This document shows, piece by piece, positions 11,150 through 21,488 of a stretch of DNA of 64,000 bases (the stretch's first letter is position 1; each line of letters begins with the position of its first letter). Source of the DNA: Ctena decussata (lineage: Eukaryota > Mollusca > Bivalvia > Lucinida > Lucinidae); the NCBI GenBank assembly GCA_963989385.1, contig OZ022502.1, positions 11,237,001 to 11,301,000 on the forward strand. The letters are read 5' to 3'. The position numbers and the translations under genes are program-made. Under the pieces are notes generated by a model, which searched no databases, was not told where the DNA came from, and saw only the letters and a program-made list of their open reading frames with translations.

Positions 11150-11688
11150 AGGTAGGTTCCTGTACTTTGGAATGCATCATAATTTTGATGATCTTTCATC
11201 CAAGTTGTTGGAAAGTACTTATAAAAGGGAATGAATAAGTTTCACTAAAAAGTGTATATCAAAAGAATATTAGAAAAGTTGTTTTGCAAGGGATTTCCTA
11301 ACTCTGCTTCGCACACCAGTTAGCGCTATTTTTAGTTCGCGCCAAAAAGAGATAACTCAGCTGAGGTCATGCTGCATTGCATTTTGGGATAGTTTTAACC
11401 CATCCACCATGCCAGGACCTCTAGGAGAGCTCACGACAAGGGACAATTGACCTTTGGAGAATGGTATCAGAAATTGGGCACTTATAGACATAATAAACAT
11501 AGTTATTTTTAGAACTGGAATTCCAATAAAAGAAAATATACCAAACGGGAAAACGACTATTTTCTTCAACATCTGACGAGTTTCTCAGTAGCGACTAATT
11601 CAGAAAAATAAGAGAATTCAATACTGCTCAGAAAAAGACGAAATTATTTTGTGGACATAATTGTTATCTCTAGTACAGGAACCTACCT
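11150..11688. mobile_element. piggyBac-like MITE (539 bp), copy 1
   Basis: AGGTAGGTTCCTGTAC opens it and GTACAGGAACCTACCT closes it, a perfect 16-bp inverted repeat. TTAA lies on both sides (11146-11149, 11689-11692), while the empty site in the copy at 578-1478 has a single TTAA. TTAA duplication is the hallmark of piggyBac-type elements. A second copy of exactly the same length is at 18115-18653. A conserved minus-strand frame of about 70 codons in both copies is more likely shared sequence than a gene. Confidence 0.85.
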
Positions 11689-12548
11689 TTAATAGTTTCT
11701 TGCTTTCTACAATCAACTTAAAACTTGATCAGAGTGGAAACAAATATCAACAAATATCATGATATAATAGTAATACCATGAAACTAATATTCTAAAAATA
11801 TCTTGAGTTTTATTATTTGAAAACAATAGGATTTATAGTAACTGGTTGTCAGCAGCCTGTGAGGCTAGTGACAACCGGTTGTCAATAGCTACTTCCAAAA
11901 AAAATAGGACTATCTCGGTACTTGTGTTTCATAGGATAAGCTTACCGCGAAGGTGAGATAATTGCAGCTTGTAACGTTGACCGTAATTATCAATTAACAG
12001 GATAATTATGTCCGATGTTTTATAAATCTAAACCATGTAATTATCAAATACGGTGGAAGTAATTGCTGTCATCGGAAATTGGTCAATACAATGTAGTAAA
12101 TACGTTTTCTTTTTTAATACCTTCGGTGACTGTAAACCTCGAGTTGACCCCCGAAAATGACAGTGCATTATTGGATGTCACTGTGGTAACATAATTATAA
12201 TAATTATAAGGTATGGGGGGCGTCTCATCGATGTCCGATACTATAAATAAAATTTCAACGGTAATGGTCGTTTAAACGGAATCGTTTCGTTTTCTAGCGT
12301 TCGTGTAAATGTTTACAATATTTTGTAAACGTAGAAGCCCTACTTATAAGTCACACGCCCTACTGACTGCACTACCCGGCCCAGCTCAGCATAAAAGAAA
12401 CAAATTTTATGAACCTGTCCTCACCAGGAACACTTCCACTTTGGCGGTCCCCAGGAATTGGTAGTTTTGTTGGTATAGTTGATGTATTCTTTTTCTTTTT
12501 TTTACATTTCTTTATTGGGGCTTGTGCATCCACACTCCCGCTACACAA

Positions 12549-14008
12549 TAGTGTTTCCCCTAGCCTGAAAAAAGGGCAGGGTGCTGGCCAGAAAAAGGCA
12601 CTTTTAGCGTGTGACACGCTCTTCATAGGGCACTTTTTCTGAAGTTATTATTTTGAAAGACACTCTAACTAAGAGAATAAACACTTTCTTACAGGATAAA
12701 AACCTTGTTTTTGCAGGGAGATATAAATATTTGCATAATAAAAGCCTCTTTTACATATAGAAAGCTAAATAATGCAAAAATATGACATCAATTTGAATGA
12801 AATTACCTTCCACAAAGGAAGGGCAGAAAGGTAAGGCCAAAAGGCAGAAGGGTAAGGCCAAAAGGCAGAAGGGTGCAACACCCTTCTAAACCTCTGCAGG
12901 GGAATCACTACACAACTCAATTGCCTTGGGCTCATGTGCAATAGACGATGTGCAGTTGAAGATACATGTGCAAAGTTCCGGGGACTGCTAAAGTGGAATC
13001 TACACCCAGTAACATGTAGAGAAAACAACAAAGTGGTTGAGCAGGGGTAAAGACTAACAGTAGTGTTTCCCCTAGCCCCTTTTAGCATGGCGCCGCGCCA
13101 TGCCCTTTTTTTCCAGCGCCATGCCCTTTTTTCCAGCGCCATGCCCCTTTTCCCGCGCATCATGCCCTTTTATTTTTATAATGTTTTCCGATCTCAGATT
13201 GCCTTCCGCCGGTCACCATCTACCGGTCACTGATATCCCACGGAATAAGATCCCTTTTCCTGCGAATCCCTGACGCACTGGATAAGTTTGCATGTATATT
13301 GTTTGGACAGTATACAGTGTATTACTCGATTAGAATAACGGTTTATTGACAATAATGATGTCATAATCCACCGCTGATTAGCTCCATGATCCGTGAAAAT
13401 ACCTCAAAGTCGCGTGCGACGATTGGATGGCGCGAGCGCATGTCTTCTGTCAATTAAAGAAGAAGTCCCGCCTAATTGCTGGTTCCCGATTATTACAAAG
13501 TAAATCGATTGATGAGGGTAACAGTACAAGTGATCACCGATTACCGCATCCTTTAATGTATTAACGAGCTCGATTAAGGGAAATTGTCCTTACGAACGAA
13601 ATATTCCTCGATTTCCTTTCGTTGACTGGGCGGTGCTTTTTTCTGACCTTACCTAGTGATTCCCCTACAGAGGTTTAGAAGGGTGCTGCACCCTTCTGCC
13701 TTTTGGTCTTACCCTTCCGCCTTTTGGTCTGACCCTTCTGCCCTCCATTTGTGGTAGGTAATTTCATTCATATTAATGTTATATTTTCAGCTCTCTGTGT
13801 AAAACAGACTTTTTATCATGCAAATACTTGTATCTCCATGCTAAAAGAAGGTGTTTGTCTTGTTAGAAAGTGTTAGTACCCTTTGTTAAATTTTCTTTGA
13901 AAATAATAGCTTCAGAAAATTGCCCTTTTGGGAGTGTTTCACGCGCTAAAAGTGCCCTTTTTCTGGCAAGCACCCTGCCCTTTTTGCAGGCTGGGGGAAA
14001 CACTAAAC
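12549..14008. mobile_element. Foldback element with about 360-bp inverted arms
   Basis: The left arm 12549-12910 pairs with the inverse of 13655-14008. Outer ends are TAGTGTTTCCCC(T/C)AGCC. Inner arm ends hold 'cagaagggtgc' and 'gaggtttagaagggtg' matches in inverse. Arms differ at roughly one base in ten. The centre 12911-13654 contains a further 'tagtgtttcccctagcccc' copy at 13063 followed by three imperfect 'gcgccatgccctttt' units. No target duplication was recognised. The minus-strand frame at 12765-13163 runs through the repeats and is not a gene. Confidence 0.75.
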
Positions 14009-14084
14009 AGGGGCCCAGTTGCCCAAAGCCCCTAAATTTTGGGCTGGGCCCCTGAAATTTGGAAGAAAATGCCCAATCATGGAG

Positions 14085-14379
14085 CAGCGCAGACTTAAAT
14101 CAGCATCTGCCCAGTCTTCAGGTCTCATCAGAGTCTTCGCTATGTGCCTAAATGGAAGCTAAAGGTGTAAGCAGGCCTTGTAAGCAAGCTTCATGGGGAA
14201 AGCGAATCTGATCAGACCGGGTGAATGCCCCGGCTGATCCGAGTCTCCGCTGGGCGCACGTCCCTTCCCAGCCGGCACATGACGTCGATGCGACGTCGTA
14301 ACGTCGCATCGACGTCAATATTACGTCATTACGACGTCATGTGCCTGCTGGGTTTGTTGGCTTTGTCGTGTCATGGTTC
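14085..14379. mobile_element. Decayed GAGCCGCGAC-family MITE
   Basis: It is related to the five complete copies listed below: 'gcagcgcagac', 'catcagagtcttcgct', 'gctgatccgagtctccgc', 'gtcgtgtcatggttc'. The left terminus is lost. An 86-bp palindromic MITE interrupts it at 14267-14352. Confidence 0.6.
14267..14352. mobile_element. CCCAGCAGGCACAT palindromic MITE
   Basis: CCCAGCCGGCACAT opens and ATGTGCCTGCTGGG closes. The interior is made of ACGTC/GACGT palindromes, so the whole 86 bp can fold on itself. A second element with the same termini is at 15310-15418. Confidence 0.75.
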
Positions 14380-15309
14380 AAATCTGAAATCACAGTCATA
14401 TCAAACGCACAGGGTTTGGTATGAATGACCAGGGTACCATTCAGTTTGACCGAAGACTAGTTCAAGCGATACACTATCGTGACTGAACAGCGGACCTCCT
14501 TGGGTACGAAACGGATAGGATACGAGCACCAGTACAGATGCATTTTCCTCTTCGATTTCCTAACTATTTCATAAACAAGATGGCTGCGCACTCTCGACTG
14601 AGACTGCCTATAACGTACAGGCCTAGTTCAAATGATTTCTGTTCTTACCAGCTGGTAAACAACCTATTTAAATCAATAAATCCTCTTTGATTTCGTATTT
14701 GATGCGACGAAAATGTTCCCAATGGCCGATTGAAAATAGCCGCGTTGCTGAGCGGTATCATGTGATCAACTTGGCCAATGAAAATCCTTCCTGACGTCGC
14801 CAAGGTAGATTGGTTCTCTACCTGATAAGTAGTCATATCTATTGAATATTGGCCAACTTGGGACCAGTTTATCGCGAAAGGTAGCCGAGGTGGACTGAAT
14901 GACCGAAATCTGAGGCGCGCTTCTTGATTGATCATCGCAAAAGCATTGAAATGCAAGCGTTTTCTCGATCGTGCGCCTCTGGGGACACGACAAACGAACT
15001 AACAACCTCAGTCTATAGTCGTGCGTTCCGCACGACGACGCTTCGCGTCGTCGGGAACGCACGTAATATTTTACATAGATTAGTTTGTGCGTCACTTTCC
15101 AGCCCAAATCTTCCCGATTTTAATGACTTTTGATGGAACCGCAAGGGTTCACTCTTTGCGAAAAGGCTCTGTACTGAAATTTCAATCAGGAAATTAGGAA
15201 ACAAAACTGGCGGCATGATCTGCACGGTCAACAGTTGAAATTTTGTTGTAGAGTCCTTGCTCATAGTATGATTTTTCGTGATTCAGTCAATGTGTTGTTA
15301 GAACCGAAA
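14380..15309. other. No gene supported; one strong hairpin
   Basis: The overlapping short frames on both strands have no recognisable domain. A GC-rich hairpin lies at about 15019-15061, with arms GTGCGTTCC and GGGAACGCAC around a CGACGCTTCGCGTCG core. I see nothing else. Confidence 0.4.
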
Positions 15310-15418
15310 CCCAGCAGGCACACAAAGGTTGAATCAACCTTGAGACAACCTTGATTCAACGTCACGATGTTGAGTCAAGGTTGAATATAGGTTGGTCCAG
15401 CCTTGTGTGCCCAGTGGG
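15310..15418. mobile_element. CCCAGCAGGCACA palindromic MITE
   Basis: CCCAGCAGGCACACAAAGG opens and CCTTGTGTGCCCAGTGGG closes. The interior repeats 'ggttgaatcaacc' and 'ttgagtcaagg'-type palindromes. 109 bp, no coding capacity. Confidence 0.75.
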
Positions 15419-15485
15419 AAATGTGTAGACTGGAAAGTGGTTCATAGCTCAACGAGTGTACAATACATGTAACTGAAAGAGAAAT

Positions 15486-15721
15486 GAGCCGCGACACGAG
15501 AAAACCAACAAAGTGGTTGTAAAACCAGCGCAGACTCAGATCAGCCTGGGCACCCACCTAGTTTGAGCAGACTCTTCTTTGAGTGCTCAAAGGGTAGCTA
15601 AGGGACTAAGCTACCTCCGTGCGGACAGCGAAGGCTCTGATCAGACTGGGCGGATGCCCAGGCTGATCTGAGTCTGCGCTGGGCGCACAACCACATTGTT
15701 GGTTTTGTCGTGTCGCGGCTC
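15486..15721. mobile_element. GAGCCGCGAC-family MITE, copy 1
   Basis: GAGCCGCGACACGAGAAAAC opens and the near-inverse closes. The flanking duplication is AAAT at 15482-15485 and 15722-15725. Long inverted arms with 'cagactcagatcagcctggg' let the element fold almost completely. Confidence 0.85.
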
Positions 15722-15885
15722 AAATTACAAGTTGACATAAACCAAGATTCTCTCATAGCACCGTCATTTTCCCTCGCAGCCAAATAAATAAACAAAACCC
15801 ACATGATCCTCACCCTGATTGTTGGCACCTAGCATTGCGAAGGATAATATTGGGTTTTACTTGTTTGTTAGCATGATTATAAAAG

Positions 15886-15962
15886 GTGTTTACGGCTGGC
15901 AAGAATCCCGCCTCTAACAGGATTCGAGCCCGGGCCGCTAGCCAAGCAGTGCGGATCGCATG
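15886..15962 (-). mobile_element. SINE fragment (tRNA-like head)
   Basis: On the minus strand it aligns with the head of the SINEs at 16791 and 59185: 'gtttacgg', 'cccgcctc', 'gattcgagcccgggcc'. The rest of the SINE is absent. Confidence 0.5.
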
Positions 15963-16790
15963 TCTACAATAAATGCATCATAGCAGTAGGCCTATAAATT
16001 TGTTCATATATAGTCATGGATTTGTATTGTCTAATTTTAATGCTTGAGTCTATGGAACAAGCACTAAAACTGAGTTGAAGATGCCATATTTCCATAAATT
16101 CAATAAAAATTCTTGTCCCAAGAAAAGTGTCTTACTGTATGGGCGAACAGCGAAGACTCAGATCAGCCTGCGCATCCGCGCAGTCTGATCTGAGACTTTG
16201 CTTTCGCCATAGATTCCCTATGCTTTGCGTATTGTTCAAACTTCATGGATGTGTAGGCTGAGGATGACTCGTCACTGTTCAGACATAGAGTATGGTACCT
16301 TATTACCTAATCTAGATCATTTGGGGCACTTGAGAAGTTGAGATATGATGGTACATGTGTATGATGGCAATCAATTTAAAAGTTTAAACTTTATTATTAT
16401 CATATCTTCGCTCCTCAAGTGGCTGAAATCGATATAAACTTGAATTGGGCTTTTTTCCATTTTTGTAGACTTTCCTGTCTTGCTCTAAAAGTATATTTTC
16501 TGTACTTGTTTTCTTTTTGTTTAAATGTTTGTTTTTTTTTATTTGCGAGGGGGTCAGTCTTATTATCAGCTACCGTGTACATCTTTTTCCTTTCCTTGGG
16601 GATGAGCAGACTGTTCTGTATTAAGGTGAATGACACATTTTCAGGGGAAGCAAGTCTGTCATTTACTTTTTGCCCCTCTTCTCAATGGGGCTAAACTCTC
16701 ATAGACTGGTTCTGTTTCCTATGCTTCGTGTTTTGTTTTGTTAAATGAAAGCCAGTCAGAGAACCAAACGTCATTTTGTAATACAACGTA
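15963..16790. other. No gene supported; MITE fragment at 16140-16220
   Basis: The segment 16140-16220 (GCGAAGACTCAGATCAGCCTGC and its inverse) is a short hairpin related to the GAGCCGCGAC MITEs. A hydrophobic plus-strand frame at 16419-16694 is T-rich low complexity without a family resemblance. Confidence 0.4.
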
Positions 16791-17065
16791 TATGGATGAG
16801 TGCATGACTTGCGATTTTACGTCCTTTTCAACAGTATTTCAGTCATATCAGGACGAATGGAAGGTGATAATGAAAGGTTGTGTGCAATGGAACCCCGTTT
16901 ACGGTAGGAAAGATTCTCGCCTCAAGCGAGGCTCAAACCCGGTCCGTTAGATCAGTAGGCCAGCGCTTAATCCACTGACCTACTGGGGCTTCCTCAAGCG
17001 GGTCTCGAACCCGGTCCGTTAGATCAGTAGGCCAGCGCTTAATCCACTGAGCTACTGTGGCTTCT
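16791..17065 (-). mobile_element. tRNA-derived SINE with duplicated tRNA-like head
   Basis: Read on the minus strand: a tRNA-like head (GGTCAGTGGATTAAGCGCTGG; 'ggtttgagcc' as B-box relative), then the core 'gtaaacggggttccattgc' and 'cagtatttcagtcatatc' (plus-strand form), and a CATCCAT-type tail. The head is present twice in tandem: the second copy at about 16988-17063 carries 'ctcgaacccggtccgtt'. Other copies of the family: 17521, 19991, 27704, 47797, 59185. Confidence 0.75.
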
Positions 17066-17520
17066 GATAATTTTGTAATATGTCAGCCATGCAGTTTGCA
17101 CTGATTTTATCCTAACCCATTTATACGTAGCTTATCATTCGGATGAGTCTATTCCTCATTTTAGGAGTATTAGTTTTATTTATTTATTTATTTTCATTTT
17201 TATTTGTTAGTTATTTACTATTTTCATTATTTAGCAAAAAATGCTGGGGTTCCTGTTTCACAAAAATTAACCGTACGATGAATCGTGCGATAATCGTACG
17301 TTTGGTCGTACGAGAATCGAACGATTCTCGCACGATCGTTTTATAAAAACATCGTACGACAGATAGTACGATTCTCGTAGGATTTTAGTTATTCGATGGA
17401 TCGCAGACGTGATGTGTATTAGCTTTGACAGATGTGTATTGGGTTTTATAAACACAAAAAGTAGCGATTTGTAATACAACGCAATCATGTCAAAGAAAAA
17501 GGTCAACAGGACCTCAAATG

Positions 17521-17655
17521 AGGTTAAAGGGTGAAAATGAAATGTTATGTGCAATAGAACCCTGTTTACGATTGAAACGATTTCCGCCTCCGGAAACGAC
17601 CTCAGGACCGCTTGATCAGCAGGCCAGCGCTTAAACAACTGAGCTACAGGTGGCT
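17521..17655 (-). mobile_element. SINE, internally deleted (shared with T2)
   Basis: It corresponds to 19991-20190 in T2 but about 94 bp of the core are missing. The tRNA-like head 'cagcaggccagcgcttaaac' (plus-strand form) is retained. Confidence 0.65.
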
Positions 17656-18114
17656 TCTAAGTAAACATGGACGACTCCTATCCAAAGACACGAAGGATCG
17701 CACCTGAGAAGTTTTCAGTCCAAGGTTTAAAGTTTTTTATCCTTAGTTGCAGATCTTCAAAGCCAAGATGTGAAAACAAAATTCCTATATAAATTCATTT
17801 TACAAAAGTGGGGATTGGAGATCCAAAACCTAGGACTGAAACTCTAAAAACAAGGCTGAAACTCAGGGTTTGAAATTCATTGTGCATTGGCTTGCCATGC
17901 CCTTCCTCGATTTTCGATACAGTTTTGAGATAGAAGTTCCGAGGAATTAAACTCGGGATTTTTTTTTTTGCAAATGCTGTTTGTGGTTGTATCAGCTCTT
18001 TCTGACTTGCACTGCAGAACCTTGTGGTCAGCGCAAAAATTGGCTTGTATAGTATAGCAAGCCAAATTTCGCATTCTCAATTTTAGGTGTTAAGTTTTCA
18101 ATCCTTTGTTTTAA

Positions 18115-18653
18115 AGGTAGGTTCCTGTACTTTGGAATGAATCATAATTTTGATGGACTTTCATCCAAGTTTTTGGAAAGCACTTATAAAAGGGAATTCA
18201 TAAGTTTCACTAAAAAGTGTAAATAAAAAAAATATTAGAAAAGATGTTTTGCAAGGGATTTCCTAACTCTGCTTCGCACACCAGTTAGCGCTATTTTTAG
18301 TTCGCGCAAAAAATAGATAACGCAGCTGATGTCATGCTGCATTGCATTTTGGGATAGTTTTAACCCATCCGCCATGCCAGGACCTCTAGGAGAGCTCACG
18401 TCAATGGAAAATTGACCTTTGGAGAATGGCATCAGAAATCGCGCACTTATAGACATAATAAACATAGTTATTTTTAGAACTGGAATTCCAACGAAAGAAA
18501 ATAAACCAAAAGGGAAAACGACTATTTTCATCACCATCTGACGAGTTTCTCAGTAGCAAAAAATTCAGAAAAATAAGAGAATTCAATACTGCTCAGAAAA
18601 AGACAAAATTATTTTGTGGACATAACTGACATCGCTAGCCCAGGAACCTACCT
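18115..18653. mobile_element. piggyBac-like MITE (539 bp), copy 2
   Basis: AGGTAGGTTCCTGTAC opens; CCCAGGAACCTACCT closes. TTAA is at 18111-18114 and 18654-18657. The allelic position in T2, around 20650, has a single TTAA and no insert, which confirms the boundaries. It has the same length as copy 1 and is about 95 percent alike by eye. Confidence 0.9.
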
Positions 18654-19356
18654 TTAACTTCAAAACTAACTTTTGAAAATTGAAATTTTCTAGAATAGTT
18701 TTTACAAATCCGGGTATTGAAGTCAGATTTGAAACCTGTAACTGAACTGAAACCTAGGTTTGAAGCTCAACTTAGGGTAAAAATTCTTAAACCTAGTTTA
18801 AAGATTTATTGTGCATTTGGCGTGCCATACCGTTGAACACGAACATGCAGTCTCCTCAGATCAGAGATCACCTACTAAGGGGTTCAAGCAGTCCTAAAAC
18901 CTCCCATTTTCTTGTAAGATAATTTCTCTCTATTAGAACAAATGCTGCCGCCATGATTTTGAGAATAGTCTCTAATACATTGCAGGTAAATTATCCCGCA
19001 AGAATCGCACGATAATCGTACGATAATCGTACAGGAAAAACTTCACTCAAAATCACCCTTAGGTGATTTATCATAAATTTGGAATTTTGTTAATTGGCTG
19101 ATTTGCTCAAAACTTGGTATATGCTTTTCAGAAAGACAGTAGATAAATGTAATCTATTCAAAAGTTAAGTATGAGTATGTTGTGCGATGAAAGAGGAGAA
19201 AAAGTGAAATTTACGACTGCCCTTTAGGTATCGTAGATTTGATCGTAAATTGAGTTCTACGAGGACAATAGTGAAACCGAGATTTTTTTCATGAAAGCGA
19301 TATTTGGTCGTAAGATTCTCGTACGATCATCTTACGACGAATTTCAATCGTACGAT

Positions 19357-19625
19357 AGCCGGACCGGGTAGCGCAGTCGGTAGGGCACCTGACTCGTAAG
19401 TCAGAGGTCCTGGGTTCGAATCCCGGTCTGGCCACGTACTTTCGTTTCTCCTTCCGCTGATTCAAGAAGGGCAGTTGTCAGTTACTGGCGAAAGTATGTG
19501 CACTTAGTACTGGTTAACCGCTTAGGAGGTCTAAGCCTGCCCAGGAATAGTGTGGTTAGGTTAACTGGCCGTCCCGACATGACCTTAGTTGTTTACCGTG
19601 GACGTTAAGCATCAAATCAACCAAC
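19357..19625 (+). mobile_element. tRNA-derived SINE, intact, 12-bp target duplication
   Basis: CAATCGTACGAT flanks it at 19345-19356 and 19626-19637; T2 has only one copy of this sequence. The A-box TAGCGCAGTCGG is at 19369-19380 and the B-box GGTTCGAATCC at 19413-19423, both perfect RNA polymerase III internal promoter matches. The head resembles a tRNA with a CGT (Thr-type) anticodon, but the anticodon loop is short and the acceptor stem is disturbed, so it is not a tRNA gene. It ends 'aaatcaaccaacc'. The split SINE at 7364-12384 is of the same family. Confidence 0.85.
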
Positions 19626-19990
19626 CAATCGTACGATTCGTTGTGAAATAGGCCCCTGGACATTTTGTGCAAAAGTACATATCCTGGGGCCTGTTTCACA
19701 AAAATTAATCGTACGATGAATCGTGCGATAATCGTACGTTTGGTCGTACGAGAATCGCACGATTCTCGCACGATCGTTTCATAAAAACCTCGTACGACAG
19801 ATAGTACGATTCTCGTAGGATTTTAGTTATACGATGGATCGCAGACGTGATGTGTATTAGCTTTGACAGATGTGTATTGGGTTTTATAAACACAAAAAGT
19901 AGCGATTTGTAATACAACCAAAACATGTCAAAGAAAAAGGTCAACAGGACCTCAAATGAGGTTAAAGCCCTTCTCACTGAAGTAAGGAAG

Positions 19991-20190
19991 ATGGATGGAT
20001 GGATGGCTTGCGCTTTTACGTCAGTTTCAACAGTATTTCAGTCGTATCAGGACGGTGGAAGGGTGATAATGAAAGGTTATGTGCAATGGAACCCTGTTTA
20101 CGATTGAAACGATTTCCGCCTCCGGAAACGATCTCAGGATCGCTTGATCAGCAGGCCAGCGCTTAAACCACTGAGCTACCGGTGGCTTCT
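19991..20190 (-). mobile_element. tRNA-derived SINE (second family), full copy
   Basis: It has a GATGGATGGATGG tail (plus-strand left side), the core 'caacagtatttcagtcgtat' and 'gcaatggaaccctgtttacg', and a tRNA-like head to about 20190. A short AAGTAA-type duplication is possible at the two ends. Confidence 0.65.
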
Positions 20191-20751
20191 AAGTAAACAT
20201 GGACGACTCCTAACCAAAGACACGAAGGATCGCACCTGGGAAGTTTTCAGTCCAAGGTTTAAAGTTTTTTATCCTTAGTTGCAGATCTTCAAAACCAAGA
20301 TATGAAAACAAAATTCCTATATAAATTCATTTTACAAAAGTGGGGATTGGAGATCCAAAACCTAGGTCTGAAACTCTAAAAACAAGGCTGAAACTCAGGG
20401 TTTTGAAATTCATTGTGCATTGGCTTGCCATGCCCTTCCTCGATTTTCGAAATACAGTTTTGAGATCATAGAAGTTCCGAGGAATTAAACTCGGGTCTTT
20501 TTATTTTGCCAAATGCTGTTTGTGATTGTATCAGCTCTTTCAGACTTGCACTGCAAAACCTTGTGGTCAGCGCAATAATTCGCATGTATAGTATATAGCA
20601 AGCCAAATTTTGCATTCTCAATTTTAGGTGTTAAGTTTTCAACCCTTTGTTTTAACTTCAAAACTAACTTTTGAAAATTGAAATTTTCTATAATCGTTTT
20701 TACAAATCCGGGTATTGAAGTCAGATTTGAAACCTATGACTGAACTGAAAC

Positions 20752-21488
20752 GAATGTAGGACACTTCGGCCATGGACGTTTTGGCCACGGACATTTCGGC
20801 CTAGGACAGTTCGGCCATGGACATTTCATCCACTGACATTTCGGCCATGGACATTTCGGCCAAATCTAAAAAAAATGGGGACATGAAAATATGCTACTGT
20901 AAACCTTTAACATGACAGATATGGTTTTCTGCAAACATGACACCAAAATATGTGACTGGGCTCCGAATAACTCCAACCAAATCTCTTAAAGCCAAAAAAT
21001 GGGTGCACCACAGATTCCTCAGCCATATGTTTGCTTATTAAGATATTACAGGCATCACATGAATGATAAAGGCCACACTGGCCTGTGGATGGGGATGGCA
21101 AATGCGCCTGATTATGCTCAAAATGACGTTAAAAGTGTTTAAGGGCTATAAACCTATCAAAACTCCTAAGCAAATATCATATAAGGCCCTAGTTCAAATA
21201 GTTGAAATAGTTGTTCACCGTGTTATTCACCTTTAGATGCTTACAATAACCTTAAAGATGCTGAAGGTCCATGAAACATCAAGAGAACAACAACAAATCA
21301 TTGGCATTCATTAAGACTTAGCTTTAAGTTACTCATATGATTCCTTATTTAATTATAAAAAGTTATTTTTGGATAAAGGCCGAAATGTCCACCCTTGACA
21401 ATTTCTATGGTCGAAATGTCCGTGGCCGAAGTGTCCTAGGCCGAAACGTCCTAGGCCGAAATGTCCGTGGCCGAAATGTCCGAGCACC
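20752..21488. mobile_element. hAT-like MITE with inverted 15-bp minisatellites
   Basis: The 8-bp duplication ACTGAAAC is at 20744-20751 and 21489-21496; T1 has the single-copy site. The left end has seven 15-bp units of type GGACATTTCGGCCAT (20758-20863), the right end six of the inverse type GGCCGAAATGTCCGT (21379-21483). The 736-bp middle is unique and has no transposase. The arrayed units are likely transposase-binding sites (inference). Confidence 0.85.

Larger units (their letters stand above)
8170..11897. mobile_element. hAT-like MITE, second copy, carrying two nested insertions
   Basis: It is the same family as 578-1478, with GACAACCGGTTGTC palindromes at both ends. The 8-bp target duplication AAAAAAAT is at 8162-8169 and 11898-11905. 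Two segments absent from the other copy interrupt it: a pearl-like element (8424-10736) and a TTAA-flanked MITE (11150-11688). One palindrome has lost a base (GACAACCGGTGTC at about 8190). Confidence 0.85.
7819..12342. mobile_element. hAT-like element, TAGGGCTTCTACG termini, itself interrupted
   Basis: TAGGGCTTCTACGTTTAC opens it and the exact inverse closes it at 12342. The 8-bp duplication CTTATAAG is at 7811-7818 and 12343-12350. Without the insert at 8170-11897 it is about 0.8 kb and has no transposase. The internal sequence is rich in 'taaacgg' and 'gtttac' motifs in both orientations, which may be transposase sites. Confidence 0.85.
7364..12384 (-). mobile_element. tRNA-derived SINE, split by a 4.5-kb insertion
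   Basis: The body (7364-7818, minus strand) matches the intact SINE at 19357-19625: 'gcttaacgtccacggtaaac', 'cctgggcaggcttagacctc', 'ctgcccttcatgaatcagc'. The missing tRNA-like head resumes at 12351-12384 as 'cgccctactgactgcactac'. Between them lies the hAT-like element 7819-12342 with its 8-bp duplication, and a smaller MITE also interrupts the body at 7508-7725. Reading through all insertions restores a normal SINE order. It is not expected to be active. Confidence 0.8.
17244..19658. mobile_element. Tandem 2.4-kb element T1
   Basis: Ends are CTGGGGTTCCTGTTTCAC on the left and GTGAAATAGGCCCCTG on the right, imperfect inverted repeats. Both subterminal zones are full of CGTACGAT and 'gattctcgtacga' motifs in opposite orientations. 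It is nearly identical to T2 (19684-22120), 25 bp away. Private events in T1: the TTAA MITE at 18115-18653, a SINE at 19357-19625, and loss of about 94 bp within the shared SINE near 17530. No transposase frame. The CNGGGGCC terminus resembles the MITEs at 25728 and 31649. Confidence 0.7.

Noticed and set aside
11357..11572. Minus-strand frame of 71 codons, conserved at 18235-18537
   Set aside because: Both copies lie in the same non-autonomous TTAA MITE. Conservation is explained by common descent of the element, and the peptide resembles nothing known to me.
12765..13163. Minus-strand frame of 132 codons
   Set aside because: It runs through foldback arms and 'gcgccatgccc' repeats; composition is low complexity.
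14645..15107. Two overlapping minus-strand frames of about 100 codons
   Set aside because: No domain, no splice-site support and no conservation evidence visible.
16419..16694. Hydrophobic plus-strand frame of 91 codons
   Set aside because: T-rich DNA gives Phe/Leu-rich chance frames; there is no family resemblance.
19358..19431. tRNA-Thr-like sequence with perfect A and B boxes
   Set aside because: The anticodon loop is one base short and the acceptor stem is disturbed. It is followed by a SINE body and flanked by a 12-bp duplication, so it is the SINE head.
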